A stretch of 34,826 bases of DNA from assembly GCA_045599365.1 (NCBI GenBank), contig JAZRVS010000146.1, positions 1 to 34,826 of the forward strand. The letters are read 5' to 3'. The translations under genes were made by a program, and so were the position numbers. Below the pieces are notes generated by a model that ran no database searches, was not told the DNA's origin, and was given only the letters and a program-made list of their open reading frames with translations. Positions 23,260-31,537 of this stretch are shown here, piece by piece (the first letter of the stretch is position 1; the number at the start of each line of letters is the position of its first letter). Source of the DNA: UBA1715 sp045599365. Lineage in GTDB: Bacteria; Bacteroidota; Bacteroidia; Bacteroidales; UBA1715.

Positions 23260-23502
23260 ATGTACACTTTTCTTGCAGTTTTGGTTTTAGTTGCTTTGGC
23301 TTTTTTGGGCCTTGGTATTAATATTTTTTTCTTCAAAAAACCATTTCCTGAGACTGAAATTAGTCGCAATAAGGAAATGCATAAACGAGGTATTAAATGT
23401 GCAAAATGTGAGGAAATGCGAAAATTTCGTGCCAATCAAAAATTAAAACAAAACTTTCAACACGTTTCTTTAGATGTTGAACGATTGCAAATGAACAAAT
23501 GA
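23260..23502 (+). CDS. Small CxxC membrane protein
   Basis: An 80-residue protein with one N-terminal transmembrane helix (about 3-25, FLAVLVLVALAFLGLGINIF), then a polar tail containing CAKC (a CxxC pair) in the segment KRGIKCAKCEEMRKFRA. Such small Bacteroidetes proteins are known but uncharacterised; the CxxC could bind a metal or be redox active. Its ATG lies immediately after the clpP terminator and its end overlaps the MFS start (ATGA), suggesting coupled translation with the transporter. Confidence 0.75.
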   Translation: MYTFLAVLVLVALAFLGLGINIFFFKKPFPETEISRNKEMHKRGIKCAKCEEMRKFRANQKLKQNFQHVSLDVERLQMNK

Positions 23503-24671
23503 GCGTAGAAGGAAATATTCCTAAACTTTACATTATTCGTTGTGCAAAATGGTTTATGCTCTATATGCCTATTATAGGGCTTTTTTATGCAGAAAACGGA
23601 TTGTCTGCAACAGAAATTTTTATTCTTCAAGCGGCATATTCCTTTGCAAGCGCTTTGTTTGCAATTCCTTCTGGTTACTTGGCAGATGTAATTGGTCGCA
23701 AAAAAACTTTAATTGTCGGAACCATACTTGCATCGGTAGGTTTCTTGTTGTATTCTTCTATTCATTGTTTTTGGTCTTTTTTTATTGCGGAAGCTATTAT
23801 GGGAATAGGGAATAGTTGTATTTCGGGTACTGATTCTGCTATGTTGTACGACTCATTGCAGCAAAGTCAAAATCAGGAAAAATATCTTAAATATGAAGGT
23901 CGAGTAACATCTTTGGGTTGTTTGGCAGAAACAACTGCAGCGCTTGTTGGTGGTTCAATTGCAACGGTCTTCTCGTATAATGAAGTCTTTTGGAACCAAG
24001 CTTTGATAGCATTTATTGCTGTTCCTGCGGCTTGCTTGTTGGTAGAACCATCTCGAGAAAAGTTGTTACACAAATCATTCAAACAGGTCTTTGATATTGG
24101 TTGTTTTGCCTTATTTAAGCATCCAGGTTTAAGCAGAACAACGCTCTTGTCATCTGTTACAGGTGTTGCTACTCTTACAATGGCTTGGACTGTACAAACG
24201 TATTTTGTTGAAAATCAATTTTCTGAAATACAAACAACAATCATTTGGGTTGCACTCAATCTTATGGTTGCTCTTTCTTCTTTGTTCTCTGCTTCATTGG
24301 AAAAAATCTTCGGAATAAAAAAAATGGTATTTCTAATAGTATTATTATTACCATTAGGGTATTTTGCATTAAGTGTTCCTTCTGTGTTTGTGGCTCTCGC
24401 ATTTGCGGTTTTATTTTATTTCGTTCGAGGATTTGCAACACCAGTTTTGAAAGAATTAATTCAAAATTATTGTGATTCTGAAATCCGAGCAACAGTCTTG
24501 TCTGTGAGAGATTTGTTGATCCGAATGGGGTTTTCTATTGTTGGACCTTTTATTGGATTCTTATCCGATACATATACATTTTCTTTTGCTGTAATAGCAG
24601 CAGGTGCATTATTTTTAATAACTTCGCTGGCTGGATATTTATCGTATTTGAAGTTAAGAATTAAGAGTTAA
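23499..24671 (+). CDS. MFS transporter
   Basis: Major facilitator superfamily permease with about 12 membrane helices in 390 residues. The family motif between helices 2 and 3 is present as GYLADVIGRKK (59-69), and GPFIGFLSDTYTF lies near helix 11. It starts within the CxxC gene (4-base overlap). The stop codon and last five residues (LRIKS) are encoded by a heptad repeat tract, so the original C-terminus may have been replaced. The substrate is not predictable. Confidence 0.9.
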   Translation: MSVEGNIPKLYIIRCAKWFMLYMPIIGLFYAENGLSATEIFILQAAYSFASALFAIPSGYLADVIGRKKTLIVGTILASVGFLLYSSIHCFWSFFIAEAIMGIGNSCISGTDSAMLYDSLQQSQNQEKYLKYEGRVTSLGCLAETTAALVGGSIATVFSYNEVFWNQALIAFIAVPAACLLVEPSREKLLHKSFKQVFDIGCFALFKHPGLSRTTLLSSVTGVATLTMAWTVQTYFVENQFSEIQTTIIWVALNLMVALSSLFSASLEKIFGIKKMVFLIVLLLPLGYFALSVPSVFVALAFAVLFYFVRGFATPVLKELIQNYCDSEIRATVLSVRDLLIRMGFSIVGPFIGFLSDTYTFSFAVIAAGALFLITSLAGYLSYLKLRIKS

Positions 24672-24722
24672 GAATTAAGAATTAAGAATTAAGAATTAAG
24701 AGGGGCGATTTATCGCGTCTCA
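24653..24722. repeat. Heptad tract (R)TTAAGA x7 plus small palindrome
   Basis: Seven in-register 7-mers (GTTAAGA, ATTAAGA, GTTAAGA, then four ATTAAGA) run from 24653 to 24701. They are followed by a GC-richer block with the small inverted repeat GCGAT-TT-ATCGC. The tract starts inside the MFS coding region and contains its TAA stop. Related tracts lie at 10464 and 12009. Confidence 0.85.
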
Positions 24723-24753
24723 TATAAGTCACGATGTACTAAATTATAAAGTT

Positions 24754-26007
24754 ATGAATGTAACAGTATTATTTTGGATTATCATAGCTATCATAGTGAT
24801 AGATTACGTGATAGAACGTGTGTTGAACTATCTTGATAGTTCACAACGAAATGTTGTTGTCCCTCAAGAAGTTGCTGATATTTATGATGAAAAGACTTAT
24901 GTGAAGCAGCAGAATTATGAAAAAGCAAAAACAACAATTGGATTTTGGACAAGTACCATAAGTTTTTTATTGGTTATGGCTTTGTTTCTATTTGAAGGAT
25001 ATGGCGTTCTTGATAAATGGATTGCAGATACATTTAATTGTGGTCCCATTCTTTCTGGTTTGTTGTTCTTTGGTATTTTAACATGGGCATCGGATATTCT
25101 TGCGTTGCCATTTGAATGGTACAACACGTTTGTAATTGAAGAAAAATTTGGCTTCAATAAAATGACACATAAAACATTCATTTTCGATACTCTAAAATCG
25201 TGGATGGTTACGTTGATTTTGGGTGGAGGTATATTAGCAGGATTATTATGGCTTGTTATGTATTTCGGCGAAAATTTTTGGATTGTTGCTTGGGTTGCAA
25301 TTTCAATTGTTTTGGTGTTAATAAACATGTTTTATTCAACAGTATTCGTTCCGTTGTTTAATAAACAAACTCCACTTGAAGATGGCGATTTGAAAAATGC
25401 AATATTCAATTTTAGTACAAAAACTGGATTCAAATTGGATAATATTTATGTGATAGATGGTTCAAAACGTTCAACAAAGGCAAATGCGTATTTTTGTGGA
25501 TTTGGTCCTAAAAAACGTATAGTATTGTATGATACATTGATAAAAGATTTGTCAATAGAAGAAATTGTAGCAGTGCTTGCCCACGAAATTGGACATTACA
25601 AAAAGAAACACACATTGATGATGTTGGCTTCATCAATATTACAAATGGGTATATTGTTGTGTTTGTTTGGATTGTTTCTCGCAGAACCTTCGTTTACAGA
25701 GGTCTTGGGTATAGAATATAGTCCAGATAAATGTTACGCATCTTTTTATGTTTTTAGTATTTTATATACTCCAATATCATTCGTTATCGGTCTTGCCTTG
25801 AATGCGTTTTCTCGTAAAAATGAATATCAAGCAGATAGATTTTCTGGTGAAAATTATAGTCCAGTGGAACTTGAAAATGCACTGAAAAAACTCACTAAAC
25901 ATAGTCTTTCAAATTTGACTCCTCATCCTTGGTATGTTTTTTGTTATTTTTCTCATCCAACGCTATATCAGCGAATTGTTGCATTACGAACAATAAAAAA
26001 AGAATAG
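24754..26007 (+). CDS. M48 family metallopeptidase (Ste24/CAAX protease type)
   Basis: Integral-membrane zinc protease of family M48. An N-terminal multi-helix domain (about residues 1-210) matches the CAAX-protease-type M48_N region, including FEWYNTFVIEEKFGFNKMT. The catalytic domain has AHEIGHYKKKH with zinc-binding His277 and His281, and Glu357 in NEYQADRFS is the third ligand. Length 417 aa agrees with Ste24-like bacterial enzymes. Bacterial homologues are thought to act in membrane-protein quality control. The gene begins 83 bases after the MFS stop, behind the heptad tract. Confidence 0.94.
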   Translation: MNVTVLFWIIIAIIVIDYVIERVLNYLDSSQRNVVVPQEVADIYDEKTYVKQQNYEKAKTTIGFWTSTISFLLVMALFLFEGYGVLDKWIADTFNCGPILSGLLFFGILTWASDILALPFEWYNTFVIEEKFGFNKMTHKTFIFDTLKSWMVTLILGGGILAGLLWLVMYFGENFWIVAWVAISIVLVLINMFYSTVFVPLFNKQTPLEDGDLKNAIFNFSTKTGFKLDNIYVIDGSKRSTKANAYFCGFGPKKRIVLYDTLIKDLSIEEIVAVLAHEIGHYKKKHTLMMLASSILQMGILLCLFGLFLAEPSFTEVLGIEYSPDKCYASFYVFSILYTPISFVIGLALNAFSRKNEYQADRFSGENYSPVELENALKKLTKHSLSNLTPHPWYVFCYFSHPTLYQRIVALRTIKKE

Positions 26008-26009
26008 AG

Positions 26010-26369
26010 ATGGAAAAAGAACACATACGGAAGATTGCTTCGGTGATGAATATTGCTGTTTCGCAGTTTCCTAATAAAAAGGATGAATTGAAAACTCGTC
26101 CGTGGGTTGAACCAGATTCTATACTTACAATTAATCCGTTGGTTTCGTGGCGATTGCACGAACTTCAGGTAAAACAAAAATGGAAGTCAATTGTAGGTGA
26201 ATTGTTGGCAAAATCGGCTTTGTCAATAGTGTTGAATAGAAAAACATTAGTCATTTCTATACAGTCTTCAACTATCCGAAATGAGTTGATATTGAGAAAG
26301 TCAGATGTCATACAACGTATCAATGATGAGATGCAAAAAGAAGTTGTAACCGACATTGTTTATCGTTGA
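26010..26369 (+). CDS. DUF721 / DciA-like protein
   Basis: A 119-residue protein of the DUF721 family, related to DciA, which loads the replicative helicase in bacteria that lack DnaC. The conserved core is WKSIVGELLAKSALSIVL, followed by KTLVISIQSSTIRNELIL. I use the ATG at 26010, two bases after the protease stop; a longer reading frame exists upstream but lies inside the protease gene. An additional N-terminal segment (residues 1-40) is unique. The helicase-loader role is a family-level inference. Confidence 0.85.
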   Translation: MEKEHIRKIASVMNIAVSQFPNKKDELKTRPWVEPDSILTINPLVSWRLHELQVKQKWKSIVGELLAKSALSIVLNRKTLVISIQSSTIRNELILRKSDVIQRINDEMQKEVVTDIVYR

Positions 26370-26428
26370 TTGTTATAAATGTGTTAATATATTTGCGTAA
26401 TCTCTGCGGTTATGAAAAAAAAAATAAT

Positions 26429-26436
26429 TACTTTTG
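26429..26436 (+). promoter_or_regulatory. -7 box of the gene at 26458
   Basis: TACTTTTG matches TAnnTTTG, 21 bases ahead of the ATG at 26458. Another match, TATATTTG at 26388-26395, lies further upstream. Confidence 0.5.
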
Positions 26437-26457
26437 ACCCGTTAAAATTGTAAAGAA

Positions 26458-26955
26458 ATGAAAAAAATAATTGGTATCGTAACTTTTGTAATGTTTGGAT
26501 TACTTTGTTCTAATTCTTATGCGCAAGGCTGCTATGATTTTCACAAGAAAAAATGTCAAGCTTTACCAACAAGTGGTTATACAGTTTCTCCAGAATCTCG
26601 CAGCGCAATAATGAGAAAAGGACAAGAGTCGAGAATTAAATATATTATAAATGCAGGTAAAGACTATCGTTTCTCAGTTTGTTTAGATGAAGAACATCTT
26701 GGTAGTAAAATACAAATGCAAATTATTGATTACGAAACAAATACGAAACTTTATGATAATGCTGAATTTAATTATGTGAAAGATTTTGAAATTTCAGTTC
26801 TTGAAGGTCGTATGATTTATATTGTCGTTGCGATTCCTGATGATCAATCTGGAAAAACTCCAGCAAGCAATAGCGGTTTCGTTGCAAAAACAACAAATCA
26901 AGGTTGCGTTGGTATTATGATAGAAGAAATGGTAACTCCAAAAACTGGATTTTAA
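26458..26955 (+). CDS. Small secreted protein, unknown function
   Basis: A 165-residue exported protein with a signal peptide (about 1-22, ending SYAQ) and at least four Cys in the mature part (GCYDFHKKKC near the N-terminus, one in SVCLDEE, one in NQGCVGIM). The middle looks beta-rich (RIKYIINAGKDYRFSVCL, GRMIYIVVAIPD), like a small beta-sandwich. I recognise similar hypothetical proteins in Bacteroidales but no function. It is a single-gene unit with its own promoter and terminator, which suggests independent and perhaps strong expression. Confidence 0.8.
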   Translation: MKKIIGIVTFVMFGLLCSNSYAQGCYDFHKKKCQALPTSGYTVSPESRSAIMRKGQESRIKYIINAGKDYRFSVCLDEEHLGSKIQMQIIDYETNTKLYDNAEFNYVKDFEISVLEGRMIYIVVAIPDDQSGKTPASNSGFVAKTTNQGCVGIMIEEMVTPKTGF

Positions 26956-26976
26956 TTTTTTATTTGAATAGTGGAA

Positions 26977-27009
26977 GGGCGTTGTTTTTTAACGATGCCC
27001 TTTTTTTTT
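26977..27009 (+). terminator. Rho-independent terminator
   Basis: Left arm GGGCGTTGTT (26977-26986) pairs with AACGATGCCC (26991-27000), ten pairs including two G-U, loop TTTT, followed by nine T (27001-27009). A textbook intrinsic terminator between the secreted-protein gene and rlmN. Confidence 0.9.
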
Positions 27010-27038
27010 ATGATAGGGTAGGTACAAATATTTCACGT

Positions 27039-28088
27039 ATGCAAAAACAAGATATATTATCCCTTTCTTTTGAAAGTTTGTTAGCCGAACTTACAGAGTT
27101 GGGCGAGAAAAAGTTTCGTGTTACGCAATTGTGGCAATGGATTTGGCAAAAACGTGTTCGTTCCTTTGATGATATGTCAAATCTTTCTCAAAAATTGAGA
27201 GAACAATTATCTGAAAAATATTTTTTCCAAACTGTGAAGATTGTAACGCCACAAAAAAGTTCTGATGGATCTCAAAAGTTTGCATTCTCGTTAAATGATG
27301 GAAATATTGTTGAGGGTGTACTAATTCCTGCAAAAGATAGAATGACTGCGTGTATTTCAACACAAGTTGGCTGTGGAATGCAATGTTCTTTTTGTGCAAC
27401 AGCAAGTCTTGGTTTTACGCGAAATTTGTCTGTAGGTGAAATTACCGACCAGTTTTTTTCTATGGATGCTATTGCTCGTGAACAAGGTGGAAATGGAATT
27501 TCTAACATCGTGTATATGGGCATGGGAGAACCATTGATGAATTATAAAAATGTGATGGATTCCATTGCTCGTCTTACTGAACCACAAACAGTTGGTCTTG
27601 CTCCATCACGAATAACATTGTCCACGTCGGGCATAGTGAGGCATATAAAACAGTTAGCTGATGATAATTTTGCGTGCAATTTGGCGATTTCTCTTCATGC
27701 TCCAAAAGATATGTTACGAACGCAATTAATGCCAATAAATAAGACAAATCCAATAGCAAAGTTGAGTGAAGCGTTGGTATATTATCATGAAAAAACAGGC
27801 AGTAGAATTACGATTGAATATTTGCTCCTAAAGGGGGTGAACGATTCTATTCAAAATGCTCGTGATTTAGCTGAATTTACTAAAAGATTCCCTGTGAAAA
27901 TCAATATTATTGAATTTAATGCTCATGACAAATCAAAATACCAAAAGTCTGATAGTCAAACACTTGATGCGTTTGTGGAATTCCTAAAAAAATTAAATTT
28001 AATTGTGAATGTTCGATTCTCAAAAGGAAAAGATATAGCTGCTGCTTGTGGACAATTAGCAAAGAAAATAAAAAAAGATAAACGATAA
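27039..28088 (+). CDS. rlmN: Dual-specificity 23S rRNA/tRNA methyltransferase RlmN
   Basis: Radical SAM enzyme that methylates C2 of adenosine 2503 in 23S rRNA and adenosine 37 in some tRNAs. The [4Fe-4S] site CGMQCSFC gives Cys112, Cys116 and Cys119 (CxxxCxxC). The methyl-carrier Cys337 lies in AAACGQL near the C-terminus. GEPLMNY, ITLSTSGIV and NLAISLHAP are also family segments. It has 349 aa from the ATG at 27039. An upstream in-frame ATG at 26904 is rejected because that stretch overlaps the previous gene and crosses the terminator. It heads a tight operon with the next three genes. Confidence 0.96.
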   Translation: MQKQDILSLSFESLLAELTELGEKKFRVTQLWQWIWQKRVRSFDDMSNLSQKLREQLSEKYFFQTVKIVTPQKSSDGSQKFAFSLNDGNIVEGVLIPAKDRMTACISTQVGCGMQCSFCATASLGFTRNLSVGEITDQFFSMDAIAREQGGNGISNIVYMGMGEPLMNYKNVMDSIARLTEPQTVGLAPSRITLSTSGIVRHIKQLADDNFACNLAISLHAPKDMLRTQLMPINKTNPIAKLSEALVYYHEKTGSRITIEYLLLKGVNDSIQNARDLAEFTKRFPVKINIIEFNAHDKSKYQKSDSQTLDAFVEFLKKLNLIVNVRFSKGKDIAAACGQLAKKIKKDKR

Positions 28089-28090
28089 AT

Positions 28091-28810
28091 ATGGAATTTC
28101 AACAGCAAATAGACTTTAATAGAGAGCGAACAAGCAAAGAAATCTTTAGCGATTTTTGGCTGTTTCTACAGACAGAATGGAAACAATTGACACTAATACT
28201 GACTATTGGTGTGTTGCCGTTTGCTTTGTTGGGAGTATTTTTTCTGAATAAAGGTGTTCCTATTTTTATTGAAAGTTTTGAAATGGGGAATGATATGAAA
28301 TTAGCATTATTATTTTCCTTATTTGCAAAATATATTGGTGTTCTGCTTTCTACAATGTATGTTCAATATTATATTGAGAATAAATCAATTACGCTAAATT
28401 CAGCGTGGGATTTTATTAGTGAAAAGTGGTGGTCTGCGCTCAAATCAATAATTTTGATGTTGTTACTTGTCATGCTTGGCTTTTCTCTTTTCTATATTCC
28501 TGGCTTTTTAGTATTTCCAATAGCAATATTAATAGTTTTTGATGTACTTTTTAGTAATCAATCTCCAACATTGAGTCTTATCCGCTGTTTTACGCTTGTA
28601 AAAACTAATTGGAAACAGGGATATGCTGTAGTTTATTTGACGTATATTGCAGTAATTCTTTTGTCCCTTTTATTTTCAAATCTTATTCCAGAAAAAAATA
28701 TTATTGCGGGTTATGCTGTGAATGCTGTAACAACTATCATTGGAGAATTTAGTTCAATAGTTTTCATATTACTTTATTTTAGTTTAGCAAATCAAAATAA
28801 GCGATTATGA
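28091..28810 (+). CDS. Multi-pass membrane protein, unknown function
   Basis: A 239-residue protein with about five or six membrane helices (for example LTLILTIGVLPFALLGVFFL, SIILMLLLVMLGFSLFYIPG, AVVYLTYIAVILLSLLF). The helix arrangement with the IPGFLVFPIAILIVFDVL segment recalls the glycerophosphoryl diester phosphodiesterase membrane-domain/DUF975-like group, without a catalytic domain. Its start is 2 bases after the rlmN stop and its end overlaps the next gene (ATGA). Function unknown. Confidence 0.8.
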   Translation: MEFQQQIDFNRERTSKEIFSDFWLFLQTEWKQLTLILTIGVLPFALLGVFFLNKGVPIFIESFEMGNDMKLALLFSLFAKYIGVLLSTMYVQYYIENKSITLNSAWDFISEKWWSALKSIILMLLLVMLGFSLFYIPGFLVFPIAILIVFDVLFSNQSPTLSLIRCFTLVKTNWKQGYAVVYLTYIAVILLSLLFSNLIPEKNIIAGYAVNAVTTIIGEFSSIVFILLYFSLANQNKRL

Positions 28811-29106
28811 TAATAATAAACCTTACATTGTCATTTGCCGATAGTTTGCAACAATCGGCTTTGGAATGGATAAAACAGGAATATATTCCATTGTTACAAG
28901 CGTGTCCATTGGTTTCTTCGGCTGATTTATTTCAAGTAAATGCACAACAAGGTGCTGATGATTGTTTCGCACTACAAGTACGTTTTAATGAAGATGATAA
29001 TTTTGAAATATTCCAAAAATCCTATCAAAATGATTTTGAGTCTGCATTGTTCGCTAAATTTACGAATCAATTTGGAATGTTTAAAACAATATTACGTTCA
29101 ATATGA
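28807..29106 (+). CDS. DUF4286 family protein
   Basis: A 99-residue cytoplasmic protein of the Bacteroidetes DUF4286 family, with the pattern INLTLSFADSLQQSALEWIKQEYIPLL at the N-terminus (seen here as INLTLSFADS and EWIKQEYIPLL) and QFGMFKTILRSI at the end. The fold is probably ferredoxin-like by analogy to short alpha/beta proteins. It overlaps both neighbours by 4 bases, so all four genes of the rlmN operon are coupled. Function not known. Confidence 0.82.
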   Translation: MIIINLTLSFADSLQQSALEWIKQEYIPLLQACPLVSSADLFQVNAQQGADDCFALQVRFNEDDNFEIFQKSYQNDFESALFAKFTNQFGMFKTILRSI

Positions 29107-29939
29107 TACTTATTGCTGATAGTGGTTCAACCAAAACAGATTGGTCTTGTATAAATGGTCAAGAAATAATTCGTTTCAAAACAATAGGGCTGAATCCGTA
29201 TTTTGTATCTTCAGAACAAGTAGAACAAGAAGTTTCTAAAAATATTCCTCAAAATATTGATATAGATGCGATTATAGAAGTCCATTTTTTCGGTTCTGGA
29301 TGTGGTCGAGTAGAATCAAAAAGTACAATAAGAAAAGGTTTGCAATTGATATTTAAAAATGCAAAAATCGCGGTCGAGTCTGATTTATTTGGTGCAGGAT
29401 TTGCTTGTTATGGTCCGCGAGAAGCGGGAATTATAGCTATTTTGGGTACTGGAATGAATATTGGTTTTTGGCAAGGACCAGCTTCATTGCAAACGCCACT
29501 ACCATCATTGGGATTTATACTCGGCGATGCTGGCAGTGGGGCATCGTTAGGAAAACGACTGCTAAAAGCTATTTTTGAAGAACAATTATCTCCTTATATT
29601 ATTGAGAAATTTCAGAATACCTATAGTTTGACTGTTTCCGATTTACTTGAGAAACTTTATAAACAACCACGTGCAAATGCTTTTTTGGCAAGTTTCGTTC
29701 CTTTTTTGTCCGAAAATCAAGATGATGAACAATTGCAAGGTATTGTAAATGATGCGTTTGATGAATTTACAAATGTGTATGCTTCAAGATTTCCAATGAG
29801 TAAAACGATAAGTTTTGTAGGCTCAATTGCAAAGGTATTTGAACGAAATTTGAAGTACTGTTTATCAAAAAAAGAATTTGAAATTTCACAAATTGTAGAT
29901 GCTCCAATTACTTTGTTAGAAAAGAGATTTATGCAATAA
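29103..29939 (+). CDS. BadF/BadG-type ATPase, N-acetylglucosamine kinase-like
   Basis: Sugar-kinase/Hsp70-fold protein. The N-terminal phosphate motif ADSGSTKTDW (5-14) and the second phosphate region AILGTGMNIGFWQG, followed by LGDAGSGASLGKRLL, match eukaryotic-type GlcNAc kinases and the BadF group. At 278 aa it is a common short Bacteroidetes version. It may phosphorylate an amino sugar salvaged from peptidoglycan; that is inference. It is the last gene of the rlmN operon, overlapping DUF4286 by 4 bases. Confidence 0.87.
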   Translation: MILIADSGSTKTDWSCINGQEIIRFKTIGLNPYFVSSEQVEQEVSKNIPQNIDIDAIIEVHFFGSGCGRVESKSTIRKGLQLIFKNAKIAVESDLFGAGFACYGPREAGIIAILGTGMNIGFWQGPASLQTPLPSLGFILGDAGSGASLGKRLLKAIFEEQLSPYIIEKFQNTYSLTVSDLLEKLYKQPRANAFLASFVPFLSENQDDEQLQGIVNDAFDEFTNVYASRFPMSKTISFVGSIAKVFERNLKYCLSKKEFEISQIVDAPITLLEKRFMQ

Positions 29940-29975
29940 AGATAGGGAGAATACACGTTATTCTGTTTTAATTTG

Positions 29976-29983
29976 TACCTTTG
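29976..29983 (+). promoter_or_regulatory. -7 box ahead of the ammonia-lyase gene
   Basis: TACCTTTG matches TAnnTTTG. The in-frame TTG at 29981 overlaps it and is excluded as a start. The predicted transcript start (about 29990) suits translation from the ATG at 30020 (about 30-nt leader) and leaves only about 6 nt before the ATG at 29996. Confidence 0.55.
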
Positions 29984-29995
29984 TGTTACTTCAAT

Positions 29996-31534
29996 ATGGA
30001 AGTGTTAAAATGTAGTGAAATGATAACTTTGGAAACTATAAAATCCATCGTTTTTGATGGCAAGAAATTGAAAATCGGTAAGAAGGAAGTAGAGAAAATA
30101 GAAACGAGTTATAATTTTCTTGAATCATTTTTAAAGAATAAAGTGATTTATGGTATCAACACTGGATTTGGGCCTATGGCTCAATATCTAATTAGCGATG
30201 CCGACATGAACGATTTGCAATACAATATTATTCGATCTCACTCGTGTGGAGCGGGCGAACCACTTTCCGAATTGTATGTGCGAGCAGTTATGTTTGCTCG
30301 TTATATGACGTTTGTTCAAGGGAAATCGGGTATTCATCTTGATTGTGCAAAGCAATTGCAAGAATTCCTCAATCGTGGCATTTATCCGTTAATTCCAGAA
30401 CATGGAAGTGTTGGCGCAAGTGGCGATTTGGTTCAGCTTTCTCAGTTGGCACTCTCGTTGATTGGTGAAGGATTTGTGTTTTATAAAGGCGAAAAACGTC
30501 CAACTGCCGAAGTTTTTAAAATTGAAAAATTGCAGCCGTTGAAATTGCGTGGTCGTGATGGCCTTTCGATTGTAAACGGAACAGCATGTATGACAGGGAT
30601 TGGTGTTGTCAATTTAATTTATTCTCAAAAATTACTTCGTTGGAATTTGTTGTTTTCTTCGATGATGAACGAAATTGCAGGTTCTTACGATGATTTTTTA
30701 AGTCCAGAATTGAATAATATCAAGTTCCATGAAGGTCAACAGAAAGTAGCTGCGTGGATGCGCGAAATATTGAAAGACAGTAAGTGTATGCGCGATCGAC
30801 AAAAAGAATTATATCGCAAAAAAACAACTGCGTCTCACATTTCTGATGATGTGAAAGTTCAGCCATATTATTCTTTGCGTTGTGTTCCTCAAATTTTAGG
30901 TCCAATCTCGGATGCATTAGACAATGCAGAAAAAGTTATCGTAAACGAATATAATTCCGTTGATGACAATCCAATTGTTGATGTGGAAACACAAAATGTA
31001 TATCATGGTGGAAATTTTCACGGCGATTATATTTCTTTTGAAATGGATAAGTTGAAAATTGGCGTTACGAAAATGACTATGCTTATGGAACGTCAATTGA
31101 ATTACTTGTTCCACGACAGAATCAACGGAATTTTGCCACCATTTGTAAATCTTGGAAAACTTGGCTTGAACTACGGATTGCAAGCTGCTCAATTCACGGC
31201 AACGTCAACAACGGCAGAATCGCAAACATTGTCAAATTCAATGTACGTACATTCTATTCCAAACAATAATGACAATCAAGATATTGTTTCAATGGGAACA
31301 AATTCCGCTTTGATAGCAAAACGCGTTGTGGAGAATGCATTTCAAGTTGCGTCAATTCATTGTATGGCATTGGTTCAGGCTGTTGATTGTTTGAAAATAG
31401 AAGATAAACTTTCATCGGCAACGCGAGCATTTTATAATGATGTTCGTAAAATGGTTCCAGTTTTTGTTGACGATAGTCCAAAATATGAAGAAATGGCTAC
31501 GTTAATAGAATATCTAAAAAACGCTAACATTTAA
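29996..31534 (+). CDS. Aromatic amino acid ammonia-lyase (His/Tyr type, flexirubin-type TAL-like)
   Basis: Lyase that removes ammonia from an aromatic amino acid with the self-made MIO cofactor. The MIO triad Ala141-Ser142-Gly143 lies in SVGASGDLVQLS. The catalytic loop YGINTGFGP and the substrate-selectivity pair Ser-His in IIRSHSCGAGEP are present. From memory it is strikingly similar to the characterised tyrosine ammonia-lyase of Flavobacterium johnsoniae (shared YYSLRCVPQILGP, NVYHGGNFHGDYIS, HSIPNNNDNQDIVSMGTNS), so tyrosine-to-coumarate is likelier than histidine-to-urocanate. No hutU/hutI/ftcD gene is nearby. Length 512 aa; the start may instead be the ATG at 30020. Confidence 0.88.
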   Translation: MEVLKCSEMITLETIKSIVFDGKKLKIGKKEVEKIETSYNFLESFLKNKVIYGINTGFGPMAQYLISDADMNDLQYNIIRSHSCGAGEPLSELYVRAVMFARYMTFVQGKSGIHLDCAKQLQEFLNRGIYPLIPEHGSVGASGDLVQLSQLALSLIGEGFVFYKGEKRPTAEVFKIEKLQPLKLRGRDGLSIVNGTACMTGIGVVNLIYSQKLLRWNLLFSSMMNEIAGSYDDFLSPELNNIKFHEGQQKVAAWMREILKDSKCMRDRQKELYRKKTTASHISDDVKVQPYYSLRCVPQILGPISDALDNAEKVIVNEYNSVDDNPIVDVETQNVYHGGNFHGDYISFEMDKLKIGVTKMTMLMERQLNYLFHDRINGILPPFVNLGKLGLNYGLQAAQFTATSTTAESQTLSNSMYVHSIPNNNDNQDIVSMGTNSALIAKRVVENAFQVASIHCMALVQAVDCLKIEDKLSSATRAFYNDVRKMVPVFVDDSPKYEEMATLIEYLKNANI

Positions 31535-31537
31535 TAT

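Noticed and set aside
24653..24701. CRISPR array or variable-number phase switch
   Set aside because: Units are 7 bp with no spacers, and the stop codon falls in the third unit, so unit number would not change the reading frame of any gene.
25929..26009. Longer N-terminus for the DUF721 protein
   Set aside because: The extension lies inside the M48 protease gene in another frame; the ATG at 26010 gives the normal family length.
26904..27038. 45-residue N-terminal extension of RlmN
   Set aside because: It overlaps the preceding gene's 3' end and spans an intrinsic terminator; RlmN homologues begin near the ATG at 27039.
29996..31534. Histidine utilisation (hutH) in a hut operon
   Set aside because: No urocanase, imidazolonepropionase or glutamate formiminotransferase gene is present, and the sequence resembles a tyrosine ammonia-lyase.
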